Below are positions 51,740-61,472 of a DNA stretch of 64,000 nt, piece after piece. Origin of the DNA: Clostridiales bacterium (lineage in GTDB: Bacteria > Bacillota > Clostridia > Christensenellales > CAG-138); NCBI GenBank assembly GCA_019416935.1, contig DXWI01000001.1, positions 124,001-188,000 on the forward strand, written 5' to 3'. The position numbers and the translations under genes are program-made. Position 1 is the stretch's first letter. Every line of letters starts with the position of its first letter. The notes beneath the pieces are model-generated. The model made no database searches, had not been told where the DNA came from, and worked only from the letters and a program-made list of their open reading frames with translations.

Positions 51740-52576
51740 ATGCGCAAACGCTTTGCCGTGATGCTGAGCACCGTCGCCTCGATCATTCTGGTCCTGTGCA
51801 TCCTGTTCTCGGCGCTGCAGCTCACGATGAACGACAAAAGCTACATCGAGTATGAATACTCCCGCCTGCAGGTCGCGCGCGGGATGGGCATGACCAACAT
51901 CGATCTGGTCAACTCGTGCAACCGGCTCATCGATTATATGGAGGGTCGGGTGGACAGCATCGACATTCCGGTTACGGTCAACGGGGAGCAGGTGCTCATG
52001 TTCGACCAGCCGCAGGAGATCAGCCATATGGCCGATGTGCGGCTCTTGTACCAGAATTTCCGCACCTACCGCGATTTCGGCCTGCTGCTCGCGCTCGTGC
52101 TGTATCTGCTTGCCGCCATTCTCCACGTCAGAACGGCCATGCACACGCTCGCGTCCGGCTATGCCTACGGCGCATTCGTGATCGCGCTGTTCGTCGGCTT
52201 CATCGGCACATGGGCGGCGCTGGATTTTCCGAGCTTCTGGACATTCTTCCACCAGATGCTGTTCTGGAACAACGACTGGCTGTTCGACGCGTCCGCCAGC
52301 CGCATGATCAACATGCTGCCCGAGCAGTTCTTTTCCGATATGATCCTGCGCATGGCGGCGATCGCGGGCGCGGCGTTCCTGCTGCTGCTTGCGGCGTCGG
52401 TCGTGCTGCTCCTGTCCATGCGTAAAAAGCGGATGGCCGCGCGGGAAAAGGCCCGCGAGCGGGCGCTCGCCGCACGCGCTGCCAAGCGGGCGGCCGCCGA
52501 AAAGAGGCTGGCCGCCGCCGCGCCAGGCGCCGACCGGCCGGCGGACGATGCGCCGCCTCTGGAGGAACAGCCGTGA
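51740..52576 (+). CDS. TIGR01906-family integral membrane protein
   Basis: 278 residues, four membrane segments. The family's motifs are visible: an N-terminal transmembrane segment after MRKRF, LIDYMEGRVDSIDIPVTV, ISHMADVRLLY, and later membrane segments around ILHVRTAMHTL. The last ~70 residues are charged Ala/Arg-rich. The function is unknown. ATG 51740 follows AAAGGGG. The stop overlaps the tsaD GTG (GTGA at 52573-52576), so the genes are coupled. Confidence 0.85.
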   Translation: MRKRFAVMLSTVASIILVLCILFSALQLTMNDKSYIEYEYSRLQVARGMGMTNIDLVNSCNRLIDYMEGRVDSIDIPVTVNGEQVLMFDQPQEISHMADVRLLYQNFRTYRDFGLLLALVLYLLAAILHVRTAMHTLASGYAYGAFVIALFVGFIGTWAALDFPSFWTFFHQMLFWNNDWLFDASASRMINMLPEQFFSDMILRMAAIAGAAFLLLLAASVVLLLSMRKKRMAAREKARERALAARAAKRAAAEKRLAAAAPGADRPADDAPPLEEQP

Positions 52577-53622
52577 ACGAAGCCTGTGTCATGCGCCATG
52601 GCGGCACGCTGCTCGCCATCGAAACCTCCTGCGATGAAACTGCGGCGGCCGTGATCCGCGGCGGGCGGGAGGTATGCTCAAATGTTGTACACACGCAGAT
52701 CCCGCTGCACCAGCGCTTCGGCGGCGTCGTGCCGGAGATCGCCTCGCGCAGCCATGTCGAGATGATCGGCCATGTCGTTGACCGCGCCCTGACCGACGCG
52801 GGCATGCCCGAGGGCGAAGGGCTCGACGGCGTTGCGGTCACGCACGGGCCGGGGCTCGTCGGCGCGCTGCTGGTCGGGCTGTCGTTTGCCAAGGCATACG
52901 CGTTTGCAAAGGGGCTGCCGTTCGTGGGCGTGAACCACATCGCCTCGCACATCGCCGCCAACTATCTGACGTATCCGGACCTCAAGCCGCCGTTCGTCTG
53001 CCTCGTTGTATCCGGCGGGCACACCCATATCGTTACGGTCGACGGCTACGATTCGTTCCGGCTCATCGGCCGCACGCGCGACGACGCGGCAGGCGAAGCG
53101 TTCGATAAGATCGCGCGCGTGCTGGGTCTGCCATATCCGGGCGGCCCAGCGCTCGAAAAGCTGGCGCTCGAGGGCGACGGCGGCGCGGTGCGCTTCCACT
53201 CGGCGTTTCTCGAGGGCGACGGCTATGACTTCAGCTTCTCCGGCCTCAAGACCGCTGCCATCAACCGCCTGCACACCGCCGAGCAGCGGGGCGAAACGAT
53301 CAGCCGCGCCGATATCGCGGCCTCGTTCCAGCGCACGGTGGTCGAGGCGCTCACGAGCCGCGCCGTGCGCGCGGCGGAGGCGTTCGGCGGGAAGGAGCCG
53401 GTGTTGGCGCTCGCGGGCGGCGTGTCGGCCAACCGCGCCCTGCGGCAGTCGCTTGCGGCGCGCTGCGCCCGCGCGGGTATCCGCTTCTGCTGTCCGGACT
53501 TTGCCTACTGCACCGATAACGCCGCCATGGTCGGCTCGGCGGGCTATTACCGTCTGAAAGACCACGGTCCGGACGACTGGTCGCTCAACGCGATTCCGAA
53601 CCTGTCGTTTTTGCACGAATAA
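52573..53622 (+). CDS. tsaD: tRNA N6-adenosine threonylcarbamoyltransferase TsaD
   Basis: 349 residues. TsaD catalyses the final step of t6A37 formation in ANN-decoding tRNAs, with TsaB and TsaE. The opening TLLAIETSCDETAAAVI, the metal-binding VNHIASHIAANYL (HxxxH), SGGHTHIV and FDKIARVLGLPYPGGPALEKL, and the C-terminal LAGGVSANRALR are all present. GTG start at 52573 is supported by GGAGGAAC and the 4-bp overlap with the previous gene; an ATG six codons in is possible. No TsaB/TsaE nearby. Confidence 0.96.
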   Translation: MNEACVMRHGGTLLAIETSCDETAAAVIRGGREVCSNVVHTQIPLHQRFGGVVPEIASRSHVEMIGHVVDRALTDAGMPEGEGLDGVAVTHGPGLVGALLVGLSFAKAYAFAKGLPFVGVNHIASHIAANYLTYPDLKPPFVCLVVSGGHTHIVTVDGYDSFRLIGRTRDDAAGEAFDKIARVLGLPYPGGPALEKLALEGDGGAVRFHSAFLEGDGYDFSFSGLKTAAINRLHTAEQRGETISRADIAASFQRTVVEALTSRAVRAAEAFGGKEPVLALAGGVSANRALRQSLAARCARAGIRFCCPDFAYCTDNAAMVGSAGYYRLKDHGPDDWSLNAIPNLSFLHE

Positions 53623-53810
53623 CCCGGGCACGGGCCGCCGGATGCGCCCGCCGGGACGGTTTTGGGAGGGCGTCGCCGTTCCCGCCATCCGTGCGCCGAA
53701 AGCGTGCGCCCGTCCGAACCGTTCCCAACCCATGGCGTCGCCGTTCCCCCGTCCGCGCGCCGAAAAGCGCCCAGTTTCATCACGTTTCTTCAGGAGGATC
53801 GTCTGCCGCA

Positions 53811-54818
53811 ATGAAAAAACAGTTCCCCGCCATCCTCGCCGCCGCCGCATGCCTGCTGCTCCTGATCGCGCTGTTTCGCATACGCGCGCTCGAGAACCGG
53901 CTGGACAGCCTGCAATCAGATCTCAGCAGGCAGATCGCGCGCGTCAACGACAATGTGAGCGACATCTACGGCCGCGTGGCCGATGCGGCAGCGGAGGCCG
54001 CCAGCCCGCTCGCCGCCTCGTCGTTCTCCTACGGCGCGGCGGACACGAAGGCACAAACGGTTGAACTGGTGTGCACCGTGTTCCCGAAGGAATATACGCC
54101 CGGCCGCACCGAAGCGTCCGTCACCGTAAACGGCAGCGCATACCCCATGGCGCTCGAGAACGGCGGCTATACCGCCACGGTCGCCGTCCCGATTGCCGCC
54201 GATACCACGGTCGAGGGCGTGTCCTTTTCGGAGGATGGTGCGGTGCGCTATGTGTCGCTGATGCAGCCGTTCTCGCCGCGCTATGAGTATCTGCCGCTCA
54301 TCTACGGCCGGTTCGAGTCGAACGGCTCCGGTTCGGTGCGGGACGGCGTGTATGTGCTCGAAAACGAGGGTCTCGCCGTCATCGACGTCGATCGGAAGAA
54401 CAGCGGCGTTTCACTCCGGTCGCTCGCGCTCGTGTTCCTGCTCGACGGAGAGGAGACCGGCCGCATGGACGTCGATATGACCTATGCGGGCCAGCAGGCG
54501 TATCTTGCAAAGGTTGCCGGCAGCAGCGCCCATGCGCTGCCGGACGAGGCCGCGTTCCTCGCAAGCGGCGCTTCCGAATACTACTGCCATCTCGACCGCA
54601 CGTTTGAAATCCCGCTCGGCAGCACGCTCGAATGCTATGTGGAGGCGGTTGACAGCCTCGGCCTTCGCTATCGCGCTTTGTACGATCTGTACGAGATCGA
54701 TCAAACGGGCGCGCAGTCGTACAGCACCGAGAAATGGATGCGCATCGGCGCGGAGCCGGACATCTATGACGCCGACGGCAACGTACTGTACGCACTCGAG
54801 CCTTCGCTGTACGCCTGA
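53811..54818 (+). CDS. Hypothetical secreted or membrane-anchored protein
   Basis: 335 residues. A single N-terminal membrane segment (MKKQFPAILAAAACLLLLIAL) is followed by a heptad-like coiled coil (ALENRLDSLQSDLSRQIARV) and a ~260-residue beta-rich domain outside the cell (KAQTVELVCTVFPKEYTPGR, YEYLPLIYGRFESN). No catalytic motif or family was recognised. ATG 53811 follows CAGGAGG at 12 nt; an in-frame ATG at 53691 lacks one. It is followed by a bidirectional terminator. Confidence 0.65.
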   Translation: MKKQFPAILAAAACLLLLIALFRIRALENRLDSLQSDLSRQIARVNDNVSDIYGRVADAAAEAASPLAASSFSYGAADTKAQTVELVCTVFPKEYTPGRTEASVTVNGSAYPMALENGGYTATVAVPIAADTTVEGVSFSEDGAVRYVSLMQPFSPRYEYLPLIYGRFESNGSGSVRDGVYVLENEGLAVIDVDRKNSGVSLRSLALVFLLDGEETGRMDVDMTYAGQQAYLAKVAGSSAHALPDEAAFLASGASEYYCHLDRTFEIPLGSTLECYVEAVDSLGLRYRALYDLYEIDQTGAQSYSTEKWMRIGAEPDIYDADGNVLYALEPSLYA

Positions 54819-54851
54819 TACCGCATCGGCAACCATCGTTTTGACGGCCGA

Positions 54852-54885
54852 AAGGGCCTGCCGGAAACCGCTACGGCAGGCCCTT
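54852..54885. terminator. Bidirectional terminator between the hypothetical and SipL-like genes
   Basis: 12-bp perfect stem AAGGGCCTGCCG/CGGCAGGCCCTT with a 10-nt loop. T-tracts are weak on both sides. Confidence 0.6.
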
Positions 54886-54920
54886 GCTGATGTTACCGTT
54901 TCATGCTGCCGCCGCTGCCG

Positions 54921-56423
54921 CTACCGGAGCAGCACCAGATGCGCGCCCTCCTGCAGCGGCATGGATGGGTCCGGCGTTTCCGGCAGGTCGGCATTCCAGC
55001 CGGCGAGCGCGCCGAGCGTAACCCGGAAGCGCTTGCCGACGTCCCAAAGCGTTTCGCCCGCGCCGGCGCAATAGATGATGATGCCGCGCGCCGCGGCCTG
55101 CTCCTTCGCATCGTCCGGCTGCACGGCGGTCACGGCGCAGAGGCTCTGCCGGCCGTACAGAACGGCCTGCGCCTCGAGCGTGAGCAGCAGCTCCGGCGTG
55201 CGCCCGCTTCCGGTGAGCTGTGCGGAAAGCACCTGGAGATCCACGCGCGCATCCGGCGTGTACGGGGCATCCAGGACGAGCTGCAGCGGCAGGTCGTAGG
55301 GGAAGCTGTGGAGCTGCCCGCCGTCGCACTGATACAGCACCGTTGCAAACACCATGGCGTCGATGCCGAGCCGTCCGTCCTCGGTCTCAAACGCGCCCGT
55401 CATCGCCGCGATGGCCGACGCATAGATCATGCGGTACGCGTCCGGCAGGTGCGAGGGGATCTGCACCCCCTCCCGGAATGGGAAGCGCTTCTGCTCCGCG
55501 CCCGAACAGAGCAGCTGTTCAAACGAGGACTGTACGCAGTGAAATGCGGCGCTTTCGTCATAGGCATCGGACAACACCTGCTGCTCCGCCGTCTCCAAGC
55601 CGTACACGCGAAGCTGCACGAGCGCCTCCACGTCCGCTACGCCGAAGCTCATATCGGCGGCAACGGCGGAAACCTGTTCCACGGTGGCAACCGTCCACGC
55701 CGTTTCCGCATACGGCGCGTCGAACACCTCGGTAAACGGGATGATCTGCGTCTGCTGGGTCAGCTGGCCCTCGTCCGATGCAGTGAGCACCGTCGCATAC
55801 AGGCTGCCCTCCACGGTCAGCGCCGTGCCGTTATAAACCATTTCCCGCACCTGCGCCGTGCCGTGGTACAGCAGCACCTGCGCGGCGGTCGGGGCGGAGA
55901 TCTCCTCGCGGATGCGCACCGAGTGCGTTGCAAGCAGCGCGCTGCGCCGCGTTTTGACCGTCTGCTGCCGGCTTTCGAGTCCGGCAATTCCCGTAATGCC
56001 GGTCACGAGCGGGTCCGCGACCGGCGCAACGACCGATGCGGACAGCTCCAAAACGGCCGACAGATGCAGCTTTGCGCCGTCCACCGTACAGCTGCACTCG
56101 AGCACCTGTGCGCCCGCCGATGCGGCCATGCCCTCGGCCGCGCCGGCCAGTTCCATGCTGTGCACGAACGTTGACGATGCGGAAAACCCGAACACCTCGC
56201 CCGATGGGCTCTGGCACAGCAATTGCAGCGTCAGACTGCCTCCGGCGCGCACCTCGTCCTTCTGCGCCTCGGCCTGGCAGGCGCCAAGCTGCGCGCCCGC
56301 GCTCAAAACGGTCGCGGCCACGCGCCCGTCCGGCAGCGGGATTTCGCTGTCGATCAATGCCTGAGAGACGGCCGTTCCCACCAGGGTATCGATCCCGATC
56401 ACGCTTGTTTGCACGTCCATCAT
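54921..56423 (-). CDS. SipL-type spore coat morphogenesis protein (DUF3794 repeats plus LysM)
   Basis: 500 residues. Three DUF3794/SPOCS-type segments share a pattern (for example VSAVAADMSFGVADVEALVQ and similar stretches near residues 150 and 330). A C-terminal LysM domain follows (IIIYCAGAGETLWDVGKRF...GWNADL...GAHLVLLR). This arrangement matches SipL of clostridia, which binds SpoIVA through its LysM domain and is required for coat assembly around the forespore. The first ATG (56423) is chosen because GGGAGG precedes it by 7 nt. No sporulation sigma promoter was resolved. Confidence 0.8.
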   Translation of the reverse strand: MMDVQTSVIGIDTLVGTAVSQALIDSEIPLPDGRVAATVLSAGAQLGACQAEAQKDEVRAGGSLTLQLLCQSPSGEVFGFSASSTFVHSMELAGAAEGMAASAGAQVLECSCTVDGAKLHLSAVLELSASVVAPVADPLVTGITGIAGLESRQQTVKTRRSALLATHSVRIREEISAPTAAQVLLYHGTAQVREMVYNGTALTVEGSLYATVLTASDEGQLTQQTQIIPFTEVFDAPYAETAWTVATVEQVSAVAADMSFGVADVEALVQLRVYGLETAEQQVLSDAYDESAAFHCVQSSFEQLLCSGAEQKRFPFREGVQIPSHLPDAYRMIYASAIAAMTGAFETEDGRLGIDAMVFATVLYQCDGGQLHSFPYDLPLQLVLDAPYTPDARVDLQVLSAQLTGSGRTPELLLTLEAQAVLYGRQSLCAVTAVQPDDAKEQAAARGIIIYCAGAGETLWDVGKRFRVTLGALAGWNADLPETPDPSMPLQEGAHLVLLR

Positions 56424-56708
56424 GCTGTACCTCCCGATTGATTGGCTTCATTCATTCGTATGCCCGCTTTGGACCGGATATGACGGGTATGCGCATGCCC
56501 CAATGCCGCCGCGGCAAAAAAATCGTTTGACCTCCCTTGACTTGGGCGGAATGCAAAATTTATAATAGAGAAGATCCATTGCGGCCGCTGCGATAGGGAC
56601 GCGGCGCTGCGTGGGGCGGCAGCAATTTCATAGTTTCAAAGACCGACCCGAAACACCGTGCCATTCCTGCCCCAACAGAAATTTTTTTCAGGATTCAGGA
56701 GGAACGAA

Positions 56709-58058
56709 ATGAACGCATACATTCAAAGGGTACTGGAGAAAACGCGCGCCCAAAATGCGGGCGAGCCGGAGTTTTTGCAGACGGTGGAGGAGGTGCTCTC
56801 CTCGCTGGAACCGGTGATCGAGCGCCACCCCGAATACGAGCGGGCCGCCCTGCTCGAGCGCATGGTGGAGCCGGAGCGCGTGATCGGCTTCCGCGTCGTC
56901 TGGCAGGACGATTCCGGTCTGGCGCATGTCAACCGCGGCTACCGCGTGCAGTACAACAGCGCGATCGGCCCGTACAAGGGCGGGCTTCGGTTTCATCCGT
57001 CCGTCAACCTGTCGATCATGAAGTTTCTGGCCTTTGAGCAGACGTTTAAGAACAGCCTGACGAGTCTGCCCATCGGCGGCGGCAAGGGCGGCTCCGACTT
57101 CGATCCCCGCGGCCGCAGCGACAATGAGATCATGCGCTTCTGTCAGGCGTTTATGACCGAGCTGTACCGCCACATCGGCCCGGACGTCGACGTGCCGGCG
57201 GGCGACCTCGGCGTCGGCGGCAAGGAGATCGGCTATCTGTTCGGCCAGTACAAGCGCATCAAGAACGCGTATGAAAACGGCGTGCTTACCGGCAAGGGAT
57301 TCTCCTACGGCGGCAGCCTGATCCGGCCGGAGGCCACCGGCTTCGGTGCGGTCTACTATATTTCCGAGGTGTTCAAGCACGAAAAGGATTCCTTCTCCGG
57401 CAAGACCTTCGCGCTGTCGGGCTTCGGCAACGTCTGCTGGGGCGCGATCACAAAGATCACGCAGCTCGGCGGCAAGGTCATCACCATTTCCGGCCCGGAC
57501 GGCTATGTGCTCGACAGCAGCGGCATCAACACGGAGGAAAAGATCGCCTATCTGCTCGAGATGCGCGACAGCCGCCGCGACCGCGTGCAGGATTATGCGG
57601 ATAAGTTTGGCGTCCCGTTCTTCCCCGGCGAAAAGCCGTGGGGCGTGAAGGCGGACGTGATCATGCCCTGCGCAACGCAGAACGAGGTCACGCTCGAGGA
57701 TGCAAAAAAGATCGTGGCAAACGGCGTGAAATACTACGTCGAGGTTTCCAATATGCCCACGACCAACGATGCGCTCGCCTACCTGATGCGCCAGAACGGG
57801 CTGATCGTTGCGCCGAGCAAGGCGGTCAATGCGGGCGGCGTCGCCACCAGCGCGCTGGAGATGAGCCAGAACTCCATGCGCTACAGTTGGTCGCAGGAGG
57901 AAGTGGAGGACAAGCTGCGCGCAATCATGGTCAATATCCACGCGGCCAGCGCCAAGGCTGCGGCGGAATACGGACTGGGCTACAATCTGGTGGCCGGCGC
58001 GAATCTGGCGGGCTTTATGAAGGTTGCGGAGGCCATGATGGCCGAGGGGCTCGTCTGA
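56709..58058 (+). CDS. gdhA: NADP-type glutamate dehydrogenase
   Basis: 449 residues, hexameric GDH length, interconverting 2-oxoglutarate plus ammonia and glutamate. Conserved: GPYKGGLRFHPSVNLSIMKFL with the substrate lysines, SLPIGGGKGGSDFDP with the catalytic Lys, DVPAGDLGVGGKEIGYL, and the Rossmann GFGNVCWGA. Sequence type fits the NADPH-preferring family (specific residues of the adenosine site not checked). ATG 56709 follows CAGGAGG. The long 285-bp upstream gap contains no clear gene. Confidence 0.95.
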   Translation: MNAYIQRVLEKTRAQNAGEPEFLQTVEEVLSSLEPVIERHPEYERAALLERMVEPERVIGFRVVWQDDSGLAHVNRGYRVQYNSAIGPYKGGLRFHPSVNLSIMKFLAFEQTFKNSLTSLPIGGGKGGSDFDPRGRSDNEIMRFCQAFMTELYRHIGPDVDVPAGDLGVGGKEIGYLFGQYKRIKNAYENGVLTGKGFSYGGSLIRPEATGFGAVYYISEVFKHEKDSFSGKTFALSGFGNVCWGAITKITQLGGKVITISGPDGYVLDSSGINTEEKIAYLLEMRDSRRDRVQDYADKFGVPFFPGEKPWGVKADVIMPCATQNEVTLEDAKKIVANGVKYYVEVSNMPTTNDALAYLMRQNGLIVAPSKAVNAGGVATSALEMSQNSMRYSWSQEEVEDKLRAIMVNIHAASAKAAAEYGLGYNLVAGANLAGFMKVAEAMMAEGLV

Positions 58059-58236
58059 GGGCTGGGGCCATCGTTTGGCACGATTCGTCCCAACATCGCG
58101 CTCGGACGAACCGGCAGGCATGGCCAGAGCGAGCCTAACACCGGGCGCCGCCGGAGGGCAGGGGTGTTTTCCGCCCGGCCTGCACGCGCGAACCGGCAGG
58201 CGGCGCATGCCGTCGAGCCGGGTTTTGCAGAGATTC

Positions 58237-58504
58237 TTTTGACAGGCAGACGCCCAAAGCGCTCCTTCGGGCGTTCAGGCCGTCAAAAAACAGAGTTTTT
58301 TGACGGAATTTCTGCTGCAGCAGGGATACGCTTGAAGGTTTGACGTGGCAAACCTCCAAGCAAGGTGTCAAAAGCACCGCAGAGGTCGCTGCTTTTGACG
58401 GATTTTATGGTTCTTCCTGCGTCATTCTCGTGCGCGAACCGGCGGAGCGGTTCGCTTGCTACCTTTTTTGACAGGCAGACGCCCGAAGCGCTCCTTCGGG
58501 CGTT
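58237..58504 (-). repeat. Hairpin repeat element, copy D, flanked by a duplicated terminator
   Basis: Core 58276-58465, minus orientation, hairpins 4-1 on the plus strand: CCGTCAAAAAACAGAGTTTT, hairpin 3 CTTGAAGGTTTG...CAAACCTCCAAG, hairpin 2, and hairpin 1 (GCGAACCGGCGGAGCGGTTCGC). Flanked by two 39-bp near-identical copies (58237-58275, 58466-58504; one substitution) of a locus-specific stem-loop with TTTTGACAGGCAGACGCCC and CGGGCGTT arms. The right copy has a T-tract and acts as a terminator toward the MATE gene side. Hairpin 3 retains pairing with one G.U pair. Confidence 0.85.
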
Positions 58505-58533
58505 TTTGATTGTATGGAACAGGAGGGCCGGCT

Positions 58534-59889
58534 ATGGCGGCATATGAACGCGAGGATCTGACAAAGGGCAGCATCAACCGGGGGCTGCTGCGCTTTGCGC
58601 TGCCGCTGATCGCGGGCAACCTGCTGCAGCAGTGCTACAACATTGCCGACACCTGGATCGTCGGCCGGTACATCGGCGAGGACGCGCTGGCCGCGGTCGG
58701 CTCGTCCTATACGCTCATGATGTTCCTGACCTCGGTGCTCATCGGCCTGTGCATGGGCAGCAGCGCCTATTTTTCCATCCAGTTCGGGCGGCAGGACCGG
58801 GACCGGCTGGGAAAGGGCGTGTTTGTCTCCTTCGTGTTCATCGGTTCTCTGTCGGTTGCCATCACCGCGCTGTCCATCGCTCTGATCGATCCGATCCTGC
58901 GAGCGATGCAGGTGCCCGCCGATGTATACGGCATGATGCGGCAATATCTCGGCTACATTTTCTGGGGCATCCCGGCCATCTTCGGCTACAATTTCTTTTC
59001 CAACCTGCTGCGCGCGGTGGGCAACTCGATGGTGTCGCTCACGCTGCTGGGCGTTTCGACCGTGCTGAACATCGCGCTGGATCTGCTGTTCGTACTGGGG
59101 CTGAATATGGGCGTGGAGGGCGCGGCGTTCGCAACGGTCATCGCGCAGTACGCCGCCTGTTTCTGCATTGCGGCCTATACGCTGCTCAAGCGGCCCGATC
59201 TCAACGTGCGGCGCGAGCATATGGTGTTCGACGGCGGTATTTTTCGGGCCATCTCCGGGTTTTCCGTGCTCACCTGCGTCCAGCAATCGGTCATGAACTT
59301 CGGCATTCTCATGATTCAGGGGCTGGTCAACAGCTTCGGCAAGGCCGTCATGGCGGCCTTTGCGGCGGGCGTCAAGATCGACTCGTTCGCCTACCGGCCC
59401 GCCATCGACTTCGGCAACGCGTTCTCCACCTTTGTCGCGCAGAACCACGGCGCCGGGCAAAAGCAGCGCATCCGGCAGGGCGTCAAAAGCGCGGTGCTGG
59501 CCATGCTGGCGTTCTGCACCGTCATCACGGCGCTCGTGTGCGCGTTTGCCGAGCCGCTGCTCGGACTGTTCATCGACGCGGCGCGGCCGGATATCATCGC
59601 AATCGGCGTCGGCTACCTGCGTATCGAGGCGAGCTTCTATTTCGGAATCGGCCTGTTGTCCATGTCCTACGGCTATTACCGCGCCACGGGCCGGCCGGGC
59701 TTTTCCGTGGTGCTGACGATCTGCTCGCTCGGCACACGTGTGCTGCTGGCCTATCTGCTCGCGCCCATCCCGGCCATCGGCGTGACCGGCATCTGGGCCG
59801 CCATTCCGATCGGCTGGTTGCTTGCGGACTGCGTGGCCGTCATTCGGTACGTTTCTCTCGAGCGGCGGGAGCGGCGCGCGAGCGCCTGA
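58534..59889 (+). CDS. MATE-family multidrug efflux transporter
   Basis: 451 residues, 12 membrane segments. Typical MATE features: RFALPLIAGNLLQQCYNIADT, YIGEDALAAVGSSYTLMMFL, and YIFWGIPAIFGYNFFSNLLR at mid-protein. Likely exports cationic drugs or metabolites using Na+ or H+. ATG 58534 follows AGGAGGG; an upstream ATG in frame at 58510 lies in the terminator tail. It sits directly after repeat copy D. Confidence 0.9.
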   Translation: MAAYEREDLTKGSINRGLLRFALPLIAGNLLQQCYNIADTWIVGRYIGEDALAAVGSSYTLMMFLTSVLIGLCMGSSAYFSIQFGRQDRDRLGKGVFVSFVFIGSLSVAITALSIALIDPILRAMQVPADVYGMMRQYLGYIFWGIPAIFGYNFFSNLLRAVGNSMVSLTLLGVSTVLNIALDLLFVLGLNMGVEGAAFATVIAQYAACFCIAAYTLLKRPDLNVRREHMVFDGGIFRAISGFSVLTCVQQSVMNFGILMIQGLVNSFGKAVMAAFAAGVKIDSFAYRPAIDFGNAFSTFVAQNHGAGQKQRIRQGVKSAVLAMLAFCTVITALVCAFAEPLLGLFIDAARPDIIAIGVGYLRIEASFYFGIGLLSMSYGYYRATGRPGFSVVLTICSLGTRVLLAYLLAPIPAIGVTGIWAAIPIGWLLADCVAVIRYVSLERRERRASA

Positions 59890-59916
59890 CTGCGTCCCGT
59901 CGGCTCGCAGCGCCGT

Positions 59917-59956
59917 GCGCCCGGTGGGCGAAAATTTCCCGCCGGGCGCGCTTTTT
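59917..59956 (+). terminator. Rho-independent terminator after the MATE gene
   Basis: 12-bp stem GCGCCCGGTGGG/CCCGCCGGGCGC with one wobble pair, followed by GCTTTTTC. Confidence 0.85.
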
Positions 59957-60080
59957 CAGCCGGAACCGCGAAAAGCCCAAGTGTGCAGGCCGGGCCCGGC
60001 CGCCGGGCGCGCCGGCCGAAAAAAGCGCGGCGTTCATTGTCCGCTGCCGATGGGCGGCAACCATCGGCGTCGCTATCAGT

Positions 60081-60096
60081 ATATTGTAATCAATAT
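60081..60096. promoter_or_regulatory. Inverted repeat upstream of the ADH promoter
   Basis: ATATTG-TAAT-CAATAT, 6-bp arms, 17 bp upstream of the -35. It does not fit the Rex consensus. Possible regulator site. Confidence 0.35.
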
Positions 60097-60112
60097 ATTT
60101 TTATCAAAACTA

Positions 60113-60141
60113 TTGACTTCTGGGTTTGGCGGTGCTATAAC
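60113..60141 (+). promoter_or_regulatory. Strong predicted promoter of the iron-containing ADH
   Basis: TTGACT (60113-60118), 17 bp, TATAAC (60136-60141), 33 bp before the ATG. Confidence 0.75.
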
Positions 60142-60173
60142 AGTATTGCGAAAATAAAAGGGAGGCATTGCAT

Positions 60174-61400
60174 ATGTCCAGATTTACACTTCCGAGAGAT
60201 TTATACCATGGCAAGGGCTCGCTCGAGGCGCTCAAGTCGCTCTCCGGCAAGCGCGCAGTCATCTGCGTCGGCGGCGGTTCCATGAAGCGCAACGGTTTTC
60301 TTGACCGCGCAGAGGCTTACCTGAAGGAGGCGGGCATGGAGGTCAGGCTGATCGAGGGGATCGAGCCCGATCCGTCCGTGACCACCGTCATGAAGGGCGC
60401 GGCGCTCATGCAGGAGTTCCAGCCCGATTGGATCATCGCCATGGGCGGCGGTTCTCCGATCGACGCAGCCAAGGCCATGTGGATCAAATACGAGTATCCC
60501 GAGACGACGTTTGAGGATATGTGCAAGGTGTTCGGCCTGCCGAAGCTGCGCACGAAGGCGCATTTCTGCGCCATCCCCTCCACCTCCGGCACGGCGACCG
60601 AGGTGACGGCCTTCTCCATCATCACGGACTACGATAAGGGCGTTAAGTACCCGATCGCGGACTTTGAGATCACGCCGGACGTCGCCATCGTCGATCCCGA
60701 GCTGGCCGAGACCATGCCCAAGAAGCTCATCGCGCACACCGGTATGGACGCCATGACGCACGCAATCGAGGCGTATGTCTCCACCTGCCACTGCGACTAT
60801 ACCGATCCGCTCGCGCTGCACTCGATCAAGATGATTAAGGCGAACCTCGTCAAGTCGTACAACGGCGACCTGGATGCCCGCGCCGCGATGCACAATGCGC
60901 AGTGCCTGGCCGGCATGGCGTTCTCGAACGCGCTGCTCGGCATCGTGCACTCCATGGCGCATAAGACCGGCGCCGCGTTCTCCCACGGCAACGAGGGCCA
61001 CATCATCCACGGCGCGGCCAACGCCATGTACCTGCCCAAGGTCATCGCGTTCAACGCGAAGAACGCCGAGGCGCTCAAGCGCTACGGTGAGATCGCGGAC
61101 TTCATCGGCCTCGGCGGCAAGGACGACGCGGAAAAGACCGAAAATCTCATCGCGATGCTGCGCGGCATGAACGACGAGCTCAACATCCCGCACTGCATCA
61201 AGAACTACGGCGAGGGTGGCGCCATCTGTGCGGACGGCCAGTCCGTCGCGCCGGAAGCCGACTTCCGGGCCCGTCTGTCCGAGATCGCGACGCTCGCCAT
61301 CGGCGACGCCTGCACCGGATCCAACCCGCGCATCCCCACGCAGGAGGAGATGGAAAAGCTCCTGCTCTGCTGCTACCTCGATACGGAAGTCGATTTCTAA
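60174..61400 (+). CDS. Iron-containing alcohol dehydrogenase
   Basis: 408 residues of the Fe-ADH family (butanol/1,3-propanediol dehydrogenase type). NAD(P) motif IAMGGGSPIDAAKAMW, metal-binding region ALHSIKMIKANLV... and HTGMDAMTHAIEAYVST, and SNALLGIVHSMAHKTGAAFSHG. Such enzymes reduce aldehydes to alcohols at the end of fermentation. ATG 60174 is preferred to TTG 60168 because GGGAGG is then at the better distance. It is followed by repeat copy E, then adhE, which contains a homologous domain. Confidence 0.93.
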   Translation: MSRFTLPRDLYHGKGSLEALKSLSGKRAVICVGGGSMKRNGFLDRAEAYLKEAGMEVRLIEGIEPDPSVTTVMKGAALMQEFQPDWIIAMGGGSPIDAAKAMWIKYEYPETTFEDMCKVFGLPKLRTKAHFCAIPSTSGTATEVTAFSIITDYDKGVKYPIADFEITPDVAIVDPELAETMPKKLIAHTGMDAMTHAIEAYVSTCHCDYTDPLALHSIKMIKANLVKSYNGDLDARAAMHNAQCLAGMAFSNALLGIVHSMAHKTGAAFSHGNEGHIIHGAANAMYLPKVIAFNAKNAEALKRYGEIADFIGLGGKDDAEKTENLIAMLRGMNDELNIPHCIKNYGEGGAICADGQSVAPEADFRARLSEIATLAIGDACTGSNPRIPTQEEMEKLLLCCYLDTEVDF

Positions 61401-61472
61401 GAACGATATTACGGCCGAATGCCTGCGCGGCGCTATCGCCGCGCGGCGCACAGCGGCCAATCAGCAAATCGG

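Noticed and set aside
60081..60141. Rex (redox) operator before the ADH gene
   Set aside because: The inverted repeat ATATTG-TAAT-CAATAT lacks the TTGTGA/TCACAA half-sites.
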